Shown in pieces: positions 38,391 through 48,225 of a DNA stretch of 64,000 nucleotides (position 1 is its first letter; the number at the start of each line of letters is the position of its first letter). A program made the position numbers and the translations under genes. The notes under the pieces are model-generated. The model worked only from the letters and a program-made list of their open reading frames with translations. It was not told the origin of the DNA and did no database searches. The stretch spans positions 62,001 through 126,000 of the forward strand of contig NZ_MNAH01000010.1 in NCBI RefSeq assembly GCF_001976065.1. Reading direction: 5' to 3'. Origin of the DNA: Pseudomonas putida (GTDB taxonomy: Bacteria > Pseudomonadota > Gammaproteobacteria > Pseudomonadales > Pseudomonadaceae).

Positions 38391-38480
38391 TGAACACAAA
38401 TGAACAATCGGAAATGAACAATTGAACAGTTCACCGATTGACAATGAACAATAGTGAACAACACTCTATGGACTGTTCAC
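38391..38480. promoter_or_regulatory. TGAACA repeat array, candidate upstream activator sites
   Basis: TGAACA occurs six times on the plus strand (38391, 38401, 38415, 38423, 38445, 38455), several about 10 bases apart. The inverted form TGTTCA occurs at 38474. GTGAACA-N13-TGTTCAC (38454-38480) is a perfect dyad, and TGAACAGTTCA (38423-38433) is another. The array lies 65-170 bases upstream of the -24/-12 promoter, the usual place for binding of a sigma-54 activator. Confidence 0.65.
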
Positions 38481-38485
38481 GGCCC

Positions 38486-38556
38486 CTGTAGGAGCCCGGC
38501 TTGCCGGCGATGGCGTCATCGATATCGCCATGGCCGGCAAGCCGGGCTCCTACAGG
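38486..38556. repeat. Second-type REP hairpin between importer operon and regulator
   Basis: CCTGTAGGAGCCCGGCTTGC and GCAAGCCGGGCTCCTACAGG are outer arms of a nearly perfect 71-base palindrome (inner GATGGCG and CGCCAT). Its sequence differs from the GTGGGAGC family. It completes the contents of the 350-base gap 38266-38615. Confidence 0.8.
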
Positions 38557-38615
38557 TATGTGGCGTGTGTGTAACACCATAAGAACAATAAAAGCTTGCC
38601 CAGAGATCGACTGCC

Positions 38616-40463
38616 ATGGCCGCACCCGCCTCGCCGCTGTCCCACGACGCCATCATCCAGGACTCCTGGTCCCGCTGCCGCGCGTTCGGCCTCGATCACC
38701 AGAGCACCCCGGCGTTCGACCAGCTGCCGGCTGAAGGCATCGCCCAGTTGCTGGAGAGCCAGCACTCACTGGTACAAACCACCCATCAGGAAGTGCTGCC
38801 GTATTACGAAAACATCCTGAGCAACTCCAATTGCCTGATCATGCTCGCCGACAACCAGGGCCAGGTGCTGACGTCCTGGGGCACCCAACGGTTTATCCAG
38901 CCGAGCCTGACCCGCGGTTTCAGCGCGGGCGCCAGCTGGATGGAGCGTTGCAGCGGGACCAATGCGATCGGTACCGCGCTGGCCTGCGGGCAAGCGGTGC
39001 ACATCGAGCACGATGAACACTTTCTCAAGGCCAACCGCTTCATGACCGGCTCCGCTGCGCCGATCTTCGATGCCGAACGCAAGGTCATCGCCGTGCTGGA
39101 TGTGTCCAGCGACAGCTACCTGCCACCGTCCCACACCCTGGGCATGGTCAAGATGATGAGCCAGACCGTGGAAAACCGGCTGATCCTCAACCTGTTCCAC
39201 GGCCAGCATTTTCAGCTGACCTTCAACACCGGCCTGAACAACCTCGACAGCCAGTGGGCCGGTTTGCTGATTTTCGATGAGAGTGGCCAAGTGCTGTCCG
39301 CCAACCGCCGCGCCGACAACCTGCTCGGCGTGCGCCTGTCGCGGGTCAGTGTCGAGAGCCTGTTCAAGGTCTCGCTGCTGGAGCTGCTGAATCAACCCGA
39401 AGGCCTGCCCTTCTCGCTCCAGGCTTCCGGGCGCAATCGCTTCCAGTGTCTGCTCAAACGTCCAAAACAGGTGCCGATCCAGGCCAGGCTTTTTTCTGAA
39501 ACCAAGAGCGTTGAACCCGCCGTATCGGTACTCCCGGCGATCAGCCTCAATACCCTGCATTTCGGCGACAGCCGCGTGGAAAAAGCCGTGCGCCAGGCCG
39601 AGCGCTTACTGGAAAAAGACATTCCGTTGTTGATTCATGGCGAAACCGGGGTCGGCAAGGAAGTGTTCGTCAAGGCCCTGCATCAGGCCAGCTCGCGCAG
39701 CAAACAGGCGTTCATCGCCGTGAACTGCGCAGCAATCCCCGCTGAACTGGTGGAGTCAGAACTGTTCGGCTATGAAAAAGGTGCCTTCACCGGGGCCAAC
39801 CAGAAAGGCAGCATCGGCCTGATCCGCAAGGCCGACAAAGGCACGCTGTTCCTCGATGAAATCGGCGACATGCCGCTGCCAACCCAGGCCCGCTTGCTGC
39901 GAGTATTGCAAGAGCGCTGCGTGCAGCCGGTGGGTAGCAGTGAGTTGTTCCCGGTGGACATCCGCATCATTTCCGCAACCAACCGCTCGTTGCGGGAGCA
40001 GGTGCAGTTGGGGCGTTTTCGCGAGGATTTGTATTACCGGATTGGTGGTTTGACTCTGGAACTGCCGCCGTTGAGGGAGCGTAGTGACAAGGAGGCGCTA
40101 TTCAAACGCTTGTGGGAACAGCACCGCGAGCCCTCGCAATGGGCGGGATTGAGTCGCGAAGTGCTGGAACTGTTCAGCCGTCACCCGTGGCCGGGGAATT
40201 TGAGGCAGGTCAGCAGCGTGATGCAGGTGGCACTGGCCATGGCCGAGGAACAACCGGTGCGGCCGGAGCATTTGCCTGATGACTTTTTTGTCGATCTGGA
40301 GATGGAGCCGGTGGAGACGCCGGAGCCGTTGGCCGTTGATCTGAATGATGCCGAAGATCTGAACCGGCAGTTGCAGGCGGCTGGGGGGAATATTTCGTAC
40401 TTGGCGCGGCGCCTCGGGGTCAGTCGCAATACCCTTTACAAGCGGTTGCGTCAGGCTGAGTAG
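38616..40463 (+). CDS. Sigma-54-dependent activator of the AcoR type
   Basis: This 615-residue regulator has an N-terminal GAF-like sensor (about 70-190, with RCSGTNAIGTALACGQAVHI). A PAS-like segment (about 215-290) follows, then the AAA+ domain with Walker A GETGVGKE (342-349), the sigma-54-contacting GAFTGA loop (389-394) and Walker B LFLDEIGD. The C-terminal Fis-type helix-turn-helix (ISYLARRLGVSRNTLYKRL) ends the protein. The sensor resembles AcoR, which responds to small metabolites. It is divergent from the ABC importer operon, whose promoter is of the sigma-54 type, so I infer that it activates that operon in response to the transported compound or a product of it. Confidence 0.9.
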   Translation: MAAPASPLSHDAIIQDSWSRCRAFGLDHQSTPAFDQLPAEGIAQLLESQHSLVQTTHQEVLPYYENILSNSNCLIMLADNQGQVLTSWGTQRFIQPSLTRGFSAGASWMERCSGTNAIGTALACGQAVHIEHDEHFLKANRFMTGSAAPIFDAERKVIAVLDVSSDSYLPPSHTLGMVKMMSQTVENRLILNLFHGQHFQLTFNTGLNNLDSQWAGLLIFDESGQVLSANRRADNLLGVRLSRVSVESLFKVSLLELLNQPEGLPFSLQASGRNRFQCLLKRPKQVPIQARLFSETKSVEPAVSVLPAISLNTLHFGDSRVEKAVRQAERLLEKDIPLLIHGETGVGKEVFVKALHQASSRSKQAFIAVNCAAIPAELVESELFGYEKGAFTGANQKGSIGLIRKADKGTLFLDEIGDMPLPTQARLLRVLQERCVQPVGSSELFPVDIRIISATNRSLREQVQLGRFREDLYYRIGGLTLELPPLRERSDKEALFKRLWEQHREPSQWAGLSREVLELFSRHPWPGNLRQVSSVMQVALAMAEEQPVRPEHLPDDFFVDLEMEPVETPEPLAVDLNDAEDLNRQLQAAGGNISYLARRLGVSRNTLYKRLRQAE

Positions 40464-40500
40464 TGGGTGATCCGCAATGGTTGTGTTCGGCTTGAGACCA

Positions 40501-40592
40501 TTCGCGAGCAAGCCCGCTCCCACATTGAATTTGTGCAGTGCACTTGACTCAATCACACCGCAGATCACTGTGGGAGCGGGCTTGCTCGCGAA
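40501..40592. repeat. REP inverted pair after the sigma-54 regulator
   Basis: TTCGCGAGCAAGCCCGCTCC and GTGGGAGCGGGCTTGCTCGC are about 47 bases apart, in the same order as the pair at 13746. Confidence 0.85.
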
Positions 40593-40635
40593 GACGTTAG
40601 TCCAGTCGCTACAGCGTTTACGTCCAGCCCATAAA

Positions 40636-40668
40636 CAAAAACCCGCACAAGGCGGGTTTTGTTTTTTA
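40636..40668. terminator. Bidirectional terminator between the regulator and cysS
   Basis: AAAACCCGC and GCGGGTTTT form the stem, with an A-rich left flank and GTTTTTT on the right. It can serve both convergent genes. Confidence 0.82.
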
Positions 40669-40681
40669 AGCATTACATCTA

Positions 40682-42064
40682 TCAGTCCGCCAAACGCCAG
40701 GTCGTCCCGCCCTTGCCGTCTTCCAGCACCACGCCCATGGCGGTGAGCTGGTCGCGGATACGGTCGGATTCGGCCCAGTCCTTGCCGGCACGGGCCGCCA
40801 GGCGCGCAGCGATCAGCGCTTCGACTTCAGCCGCATCCACACGCCCTTCGGCGCCGGCTTGCAGGAAGTCATCGGCTTCGAGCTGCAACACACCCAGCAC
40901 GCTGGCCAGTTCTTTCAAACGGGCAGCCAGGCCGGCCGCTGCGTTGAGATCGCTCTCGCGCAGGCGGTTGATCTCGCGGACCATCTCGAACAGCACCGCG
41001 CAGGCTTCCGGCGTGCCGAAGTCGTCGTTCATCACCTGGGTGAAACGCTCGACGAAAGCTTCGCCGCCAGCAGGCGCGACAGTCGGCAGGCCTTTCAACG
41101 CGTGGTAGAAACGCTCCAGGGCGCCCTTGGCGTCCTTGAGGTTGTCTTCCGAATAGTTGATGGCGCTGCGGTAGTGGCTCGACACCAGCAGGTAACGCAC
41201 GACTTCCGGGTGGTACTTGTCCAGCACGTCGCGAATGGTGAAGAAGTTGTTCAAGGACTTGGACATCTTCTCGCCATTGATGCGGATCATGCCGCAATGC
41301 ATCCACGCGTTGGCGTAGGTCTTGCCGGTGGCCGCTTCGCTCTGGGCGATTTCGTTCTCGTGGTGCGGGAATTCAAGATCGCTGCCGCCGCCATGAATGT
41401 CGAAGGTCTCGCCCAGGCAGCAGGTCGACATCACCGAGCACTCGATGTGCCAGCCCGGACGCCCGGCGCCCCAAGGTGACTCCCAGCTAGGCTCGCCCGG
41501 CTTGGCGGCTTTCCACAGCACGAAGTCCAACGGGTCCTGCTTGGACTCGTCGACTTCGATACGCGCGCCGATGCGCAGGTCTTCGATCTTCTTGCGCGAC
41601 AGCTTGCCGTAGCCCATGAACTTGCCGACGCGGTAGTACACGTCGCCATTGCCCGGGGCGTAGGCGTAACCCTTGTCGATCAGGGTCTGGATCATCGCGT
41701 GCATGCCAGGGATGTGATCCGTGGCACGCGGCTCCATGTCCGGCTTCTTGATGTTCAGGCGCGCTTCGTCTTCGTGCATCGCCGCGATCATGCGCTCGGT
41801 CAAGGCTTCGAACGACTCGCCGTTCTCGTTCGCCCGGTTGATGATCTTGTCGTCGATGTCGGTGATGTTACGCACATAAGTCAGGTCATAACCGCTGAAG
41901 CGCAACCAGCGGGTCACCAGGTCGAAGGCGACCATGCTGCGGCCGTGGCCCAGGTGGCAGTAGTCGTACACGGTCATGCCGCACACGTACATGCGCACCT
42001 TGTTGCCATCCAGTGGCTTGAAGACTTCTTTGCTCTTGGTGAGCGTGTTGTAGATCGTAAGCAC
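40682..42064 (-). CDS. cysS: Cysteinyl-tRNA synthetase
   Basis: This 460-residue class I synthetase has the HIGH motif as HLGH at 37-40 in YDYCHLGHGRS, the zinc Cys28 in YVCGMTVYD with later ligands in WHIECSVM and FPHHENE, and KMSKS in GEKMSKSLNN. It charges tRNA-Cys. I place the start at the GTG at 42064 (MLTIYNTLTKSK), which is preceded by AAGGAAATAAC, a good ribosome-binding site. An in-frame GTG six codons earlier overlaps the end of glnS. It follows glnS closely on the same strand. Confidence 0.94.
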   Translation of the reverse strand: MLTIYNTLTKSKEVFKPLDGNKVRMYVCGMTVYDYCHLGHGRSMVAFDLVTRWLRFSGYDLTYVRNITDIDDKIINRANENGESFEALTERMIAAMHEDEARLNIKKPDMEPRATDHIPGMHAMIQTLIDKGYAYAPGNGDVYYRVGKFMGYGKLSRKKIEDLRIGARIEVDESKQDPLDFVLWKAAKPGEPSWESPWGAGRPGWHIECSVMSTCCLGETFDIHGGGSDLEFPHHENEIAQSEAATGKTYANAWMHCGMIRINGEKMSKSLNNFFTIRDVLDKYHPEVVRYLLVSSHYRSAINYSEDNLKDAKGALERFYHALKGLPTVAPAGGEAFVERFTQVMNDDFGTPEACAVLFEMVREINRLRESDLNAAAGLAARLKELASVLGVLQLEADDFLQAGAEGRVDAAEVEALIAARLAARAGKDWAESDRIRDQLTAMGVVLEDGKGGTTWRLAD

Positions 42065-42078
42065 GTTATTTCCTTGAA

Positions 42079-43776
<1,698 letters not shown>

Positions 43777-44028
43777 AGGATCCTTGAACGTATTGGTGCG
43801 TGGCCGTAATGAAGGCCGGACAAAACAAAGCCGCTATCATAGCCGATGCCGTCAAGTACCTGACAGAGCGCACCCTGTAAACCGTCGTATTTAATAGGCC
43901 GTAAATGAAAAAACAGCCTCGAAATTCGCGCCTGTCACGCTAAACTGCGCACCTTGGCCGAGACTGGCTGAACCGGTCGCGGGACCGAATGTCCCAAGAC
44001 CACGAATTCCTCTTGATGAGTAACGATC

Positions 44029-44532
44029 ATGACCCAAGTCAAACTGACTACCAACTTCGGCGACATCGTCCTCGAACTGAACGCCGACAAGGCCCCGATC
44101 ACCGTGGCCAACTTCGTCGAGTACGTTAAAGCCGGTCACTACGAAAACACCGTTTTCCACCGCGTCATCGGTAACTTCATGATCCAGGGCGGCGGTTTCG
44201 AGCCAGGCATGAAAGAAAAGAAAGACAAGCGCCCAAGCATCCAGAACGAAGCCGACAACGGTCTTTCCAACGACAAGTACACCGTCGCCATGGCCCGCAC
44301 CATGGAGCCGCATTCGGCTTCCGCGCAGTTCTTCATCAACGTGGCTGACAACAGCTTCCTCAACCACAGTGGCAAGAACGTGCAAGGCTGGGGCTACGCG
44401 GTATTCGGCAAAGTGACCGCCGGCACCGACGTTGTCGACAAGATCAAAGGCGTGGCCACCACTTCCAAGTCCGGCCACCAGGACGTACCAGCAGACGACG
44501 TGATCATCGAGAAAGCCGAGATCATTGAGTGA
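44029..44532 (+). CDS. ppiB: Peptidyl-prolyl cis-trans isomerase B (cyclophilin)
   Basis: This 167-residue cyclophilin without a signal peptide is cytoplasmic. The catalytic Arg is in YENTVFHRVIGNFMIQGGGF. SASAQFFINVADNSFLNH gives the substrate pocket. A GGGAC-N5-GTCCC hairpin (43980-43994) lies in the leader. The stop overlaps the GTG start of lpxH by four bases, so the two are coupled. Confidence 0.96.
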   Translation: MTQVKLTTNFGDIVLELNADKAPITVANFVEYVKAGHYENTVFHRVIGNFMIQGGGFEPGMKEKKDKRPSIQNEADNGLSNDKYTVAMARTMEPHSASAQFFINVADNSFLNHSGKNVQGWGYAVFGKVTAGTDVVDKIKGVATTSKSGHQDVPADDVIIEKAEIIE

Positions 44533-45257
44533 TACTGCTGATTTCAGACTTGCATCTGGAAGAGGAGCGCCCGGACATTACCCGGGCGTTTCTGGATTTG
44601 CTCGCCGGACGCGCCCGTTCGGCGAGTGCTCTCTATATCCTGGGCGACTTTTTCGAGGCGTGGATTGGCGACGATGCCATGACGCCGTTCCAGCGCTCCA
44701 TCTGCCAGGCCCTGCGCGAATTGAGCGACAGCGGCACGGCGATTTTCCTGATGCACGGCAATCGCGACTTCATGTTGGGCAAGGCGTTCTGCAAACAGGC
44801 CGGCTGCACCCTGCTGAAAGATCCGAGTGTCGTGCAGTTCAATGGCGAACCCGTGCTGTTGATGCACGGCGACAGCCTCTGCACCCGCGACGAAGCCTAC
44901 ATGAAGCTGCGTCGCTACCTGCGCAACCCGATTACCCTGTTCATCCTGCGGCACTTGCCGCTGCGTACCCGGCAAAAGCTGGCGCGCAAACTGCGCAGTG
45001 AAAGCCGTGCGCAAACCCGGATGAAGGCCAATGACATCGTCGACGTCACGCCCCTGGAGATTCCGCGGATCATGCAGCAATACGGGGTGAAAACCCTGAT
45101 CCACGGCCATACCCACCGCCCCGCCATCCACAAGCTGCAGCTGGGCGAACAGGCGGTTCAGCGCATTGTGCTGGGGGATTGGGACAAGCAGGGCTGGGCA
45201 TTGCAGGTGGATGAGCAAGGGTTCGCGTTGGCGCCGTTTGATTTTGCGGCTTCTTGA
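44529..45257 (+). CDS. lpxH: UDP-2,3-diacylglucosamine pyrophosphatase LpxH
   Basis: This 242-residue metallophosphatase of lipid A synthesis cleaves UDP-2,3-diacylglucosamine to lipid X and UMP at the inner membrane. The metal-binding motifs are ISDLHLEE (Asp7, His9), GDFFEAWIGDD, HGNRDFM, LMHGDSLCT and GHTHRPAIH, all complete. The start is GTG within the ppiB stop (GTGA). Confidence 0.96.
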   Translation: MILLISDLHLEEERPDITRAFLDLLAGRARSASALYILGDFFEAWIGDDAMTPFQRSICQALRELSDSGTAIFLMHGNRDFMLGKAFCKQAGCTLLKDPSVVQFNGEPVLLMHGDSLCTRDEAYMKLRRYLRNPITLFILRHLPLRTRQKLARKLRSESRAQTRMKANDIVDVTPLEIPRIMQQYGVKTLIHGHTHRPAIHKLQLGEQAVQRIVLGDWDKQGWALQVDEQGFALAPFDFAAS

Positions 45258-45259
45258 AT

Positions 45260-45290
45260 GATCGTTCCCACGCTCTGCGTGGGAACGATC
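45260..45290. repeat. Perfect palindrome between lpxH and emrB
   Basis: GATCGTTCCCACGC and GCGTGGGAACGATC are perfect 14-base arms with a TCT loop. It has no T-run, so it resembles a dispersed palindromic repeat known in Pseudomonas more than a standard terminator. It may still separate the two convergent transcripts. Confidence 0.7.
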
Positions 45291-45295
45291 TGTAG

Positions 45296-46825
45296 TCAGT
45301 GACCGCTGGCTTCAGGCCCCGCCTTCGCCGCAAACGGCGGTTTCGCCAGCCAGACGATCACGATCAAGCCCATGAACGCCCACCCCAGCAACGTGAAGTA
45401 ATCCACGGTGGAGAGCATGTACGCCTGGCTGGTCAGCACATGATCGAGCTGCGCATACGCCTGATTGCTCGCACCACCCAGTGAATGCAGGGCCTCACGG
45501 GTTGCCGGCTCGAAGGTGCTGATGCTTTCGCTCATGTAGGCATGGTGCTGGTCGGCCCGGCGAATCCAGATCCAGGTGGTCAACGACGCCGCGAAGCTGC
45601 CGCCCAGGGTACGCAGGAAGGTCGCGAGACCCGCGCCGTCGGCGATCTGGCTTGGCGGCAGGTCCGACATCAGGATGCTCAGGGTCGGCATGAAGAACAG
45701 CGCCACGCCAATGCCCATGAACAACTGCACCAGGGCGATGTGCTGGTAGTCCACTTCGTTGGTAAAGCCGGCGCGCATGAAACAGCTCAGGCCGATGGCC
45801 AGGAAGGCGATACCCGCCAACAGGCGCAGGTCGAACTTGTGCGCGTACTTGCCGACAAACGGCGACATCAGCACCGGCAAAATCCCGATCGGCGCCACCG
45901 CCAGGCCGGCCCAGGTGGCTGTGTAGCCCATCTGGGTTTGCAGCCATTGCGGCAGGATCAGGTTGATCCCGAAGAACCCGGCGTACCCCAACACCAGCAC
46001 CAGGGTGCCGATGCGGAAGTTGCGGTAGGCAAACAGCCGCAGGTTGACCACCGGGTGGCGGTCAGTCATTTCCCAGATCACGAACACCGCCAGGGCAATC
46101 ACCGAAATGGCCGCGCCGATGAGGATGAAGCTCGATTCGAACCAGTCCAGGTCATTGCCCTTGTCGAGGATGATCTGCAAGGCCCCGACGCCGATGACCA
46201 GAGTGATCAAACCAACGTAATCCATCGGCTGATAACTGGTCACCACCGGCCGCGCCTTGAGCTGCGAACGCACGACCATGACCGCGAAGATGCCGATCGG
46301 CACGTTGATGAAGAAGATCCACGGCCAGCTGTAGCTGTCAGTGATCCAGCCGCCGAGGATCGGTCCTGCAATAGGCGCGACCACCGTGACCATCGCCAGC
46401 AACGCCAGGGCCATGCCGCGCCTGGCGGGTGGGTATACGGCGATCAGCAGCGTCTGGGTCATCGGGTACAACGGCCCGGCCACCAGGCCTTGCAGCACCC
46501 GGAAACCGATCAACTCCGGCATCGAGGTGGAAATACCGCAGAGAAACGAAGCCAGCACAAACAGCACGGTTGCCCACAGGAACAGCTTCACCTCACCGAA
46601 CCGCCGGCTGAGCCAGCCGGTCAGCGGCAACGCGATGGCGTTGCTCACCGCAAAGGAGGTGATGACCCAGGTGCCCTGCTCCGAACTCACCCCCAGGTTG
46701 CCGGAAATGGTCGGCAGCGCCACGTTGGCGATGGTGGTGTCGAGCACCTGCATGAAGGTCGCCAACGACAGGCCGATGGTGGTCAGCACCAGGCTTGGGG
46801 GCGTGAAAGACGCGTTATTGCTCAT
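45296..46825 (-). CDS. emrB: DHA2-family multidrug efflux MFS transporter (EmrB type)
   Basis: This 509-residue inner-membrane protein has about 14 hydrophobic helices. The DHA2 motifs FMQVLDTTIANVALPTI in helix 1 and the following RRFGEVKLFLW loop are clear, as is GFRVLQGLVAGPLYPMTQT. With the membrane-fusion protein and outer-membrane factor upstream it should form a tripartite pump driven by protons. Substrates are unknown. It is the last gene of the marR-omf-emrA-emrB unit but is separated from emrA by 182 bases containing a REP pair. Confidence 0.9.
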   Translation of the reverse strand: MSNNASFTPPSLVLTTIGLSLATFMQVLDTTIANVALPTISGNLGVSSEQGTWVITSFAVSNAIALPLTGWLSRRFGEVKLFLWATVLFVLASFLCGISTSMPELIGFRVLQGLVAGPLYPMTQTLLIAVYPPARRGMALALLAMVTVVAPIAGPILGGWITDSYSWPWIFFINVPIGIFAVMVVRSQLKARPVVTSYQPMDYVGLITLVIGVGALQIILDKGNDLDWFESSFILIGAAISVIALAVFVIWEMTDRHPVVNLRLFAYRNFRIGTLVLVLGYAGFFGINLILPQWLQTQMGYTATWAGLAVAPIGILPVLMSPFVGKYAHKFDLRLLAGIAFLAIGLSCFMRAGFTNEVDYQHIALVQLFMGIGVALFFMPTLSILMSDLPPSQIADGAGLATFLRTLGGSFAASLTTWIWIRRADQHHAYMSESISTFEPATREALHSLGGASNQAYAQLDHVLTSQAYMLSTVDYFTLLGWAFMGLIVIVWLAKPPFAAKAGPEASGH

Positions 46826-46897
46826 CGCGAATCCTTTGGAGCTGAATTTACTGCAGCGGGAATGGCGCTGCGCCCGTTACAGACGCAGCTGACCTTT

Positions 46898-46980
46898 GTG
46901 GGAGTGAGCCTGCTCGCGATGGAGTGTCAGTCGACAGTGATGCAGCTGACCCACCATCGCGAGCAAGCTGGCTCCTACAG
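46898..46980. repeat. REP inverted pair inside the efflux operon
   Basis: GTGGGAGTGAGCCTGCTCGC and the diverged GCGAGCAAGCTGGCTCCTAC flank about 42 bases. It lies in the gap between emrA and emrB, within a co-directional gene set. Confidence 0.8.
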
Positions 46981-47007
46981 GGGGGCGGTGTGATGGCACA
47001 CCGGCGA

Positions 47008-48210
47008 TCAACGATGAACGGTCTTGCTGACTGCGGCGCTGTTGTCGTGGATCAACTGGGTGATCATGGCGTCGGCCTCGGTCAACTGGCGGTCATAGAT
47101 GCTGGTACTGAACGACGCCTTTTGCGGCGGCTGTTGCGCCAGCACCGGGCCGCTCTGGTCACGCAGGTTCACATCGACCACGGTCGACAGGCCAACGCGC
47201 AACGGGTGCTCGGCCAACTGCTGGGCGTTGACATGAATGCGCACCGGCACCCGCTGCACGATCTTGATCCAGTTGCCGGTGGCGTTCTGCGCCGGCAGCA
47301 AGGCAAACGCGCTACCGGTGCCGGCACCGAGGCTGTCGATGGTGCCGCTGTATTTCACGCTGCTGCCATACAGATCGGATTCGATGTCCACCGGTTGGCC
47401 GATTCGCATGTCGCGCAGTTGGGTTTCCTTGAAGTTGGCGTCGATCCACAGTTGGTCCAGCGGGATCACCGCCATCAGCGCCTCGCCCGGCTGCACCCGC
47501 TGCCCCAGTTGCACGGTGCGCTTGGCCACATAGCCGGTGACCGGCGCGATCAGGGTGCTGCGGGCGTTGTTCAGGTAGGCCTGGCGCAATTGCGCAGCAG
47601 CAGCCATCACGTCCGGGTGCGAGGAAACTACCGTGTCATCGACCAGCGCGCTGGTGGTCTTGAGCTTCTGTTGTGCGTTGGCGAGGGCGTTTTGCGCCGA
47701 GGTCAGGTCGTCACGGGCGTGGGACAGCTCCTCCTGGGAAATCGCCCCGCCGACGGCGAGATTCTTCCGCCGGTTGAAGTTGTCCTGGGCTTTTTGCACT
47801 TCGGCTTGTTGGGCATTGACCTGGGCTTTCATGCCGTCGACGTCGCTGTACAGGCCGCGCACCTGGCGCACGGTGCGGGCCAGATTGGCCTGGGCGCTTT
47901 GCAGGCCGACTTCGGCGTCGTTCGGGTCGAAGTTCACCAGCACCTGGCCTTCTTGGACCAGATCGCCATCGTCGGCACCGATGCTGACGACAGTGCCGGT
48001 GACCAGCGGGGTGATTTCCACCACATTGCCGTTCACATAGGCGTCATCGGTGCTTTCGCTCCAGCGCCCGTAGAACTCGTGGTAGGCCCAGACGCCCGCG
48101 CCGCCCAGTGCGACCACCACGGCCAGGATCAGCAGCATGAACTTGCGCTTGCCTGAATCGGGATTGGCGGTTGGGGTTTCAGGGGTTGCAGTTGTATCGG
48201 CAGTGGCCAT
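47008..48210 (-). CDS. emrA: HlyD-family membrane fusion protein (EmrA type)
   Basis: This 400-residue periplasmic adaptor has one N-terminal membrane helix (about 24-44, FMLLILAVVVALGGAGVWAY) and the STDDAYVNGNVVEITP start of the lipoyl half. A long alpha-helical hairpin (about 100-200) follows, then the second lipoyl half APVTGYVAKRTVQLGQRV. It bridges EmrB to the outer-membrane factor. It starts 15 bases after the outer-membrane factor stop. Confidence 0.9.
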   Translation of the reverse strand: MATADTTATPETPTANPDSGKRKFMLLILAVVVALGGAGVWAYHEFYGRWSESTDDAYVNGNVVEITPLVTGTVVSIGADDGDLVQEGQVLVNFDPNDAEVGLQSAQANLARTVRQVRGLYSDVDGMKAQVNAQQAEVQKAQDNFNRRKNLAVGGAISQEELSHARDDLTSAQNALANAQQKLKTTSALVDDTVVSSHPDVMAAAAQLRQAYLNNARSTLIAPVTGYVAKRTVQLGQRVQPGEALMAVIPLDQLWIDANFKETQLRDMRIGQPVDIESDLYGSSVKYSGTIDSLGAGTGSAFALLPAQNATGNWIKIVQRVPVRIHVNAQQLAEHPLRVGLSTVVDVNLRDQSGPVLAQQPPQKASFSTSIYDRQLTEADAMITQLIHDNSAAVSKTVHR

Positions 48211-48225
48211 GACAAATACCTTGAA

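Noticed and set aside
38266..38421. N-terminal extension of the first importer ATPase
   Set aside because: In-frame sequence runs through the -24/-12 promoter and the residues are not ATPase-like. MSLTLEHVSRT is the normal domain start.
38391..38460. The TGAACA repeats as a CRISPR-like or plasmid iteron array
   Set aside because: Units are only six bases with irregular spacing, and no cas or replication gene is near. The location upstream of a sigma-54 promoter explains them better as activator sites.
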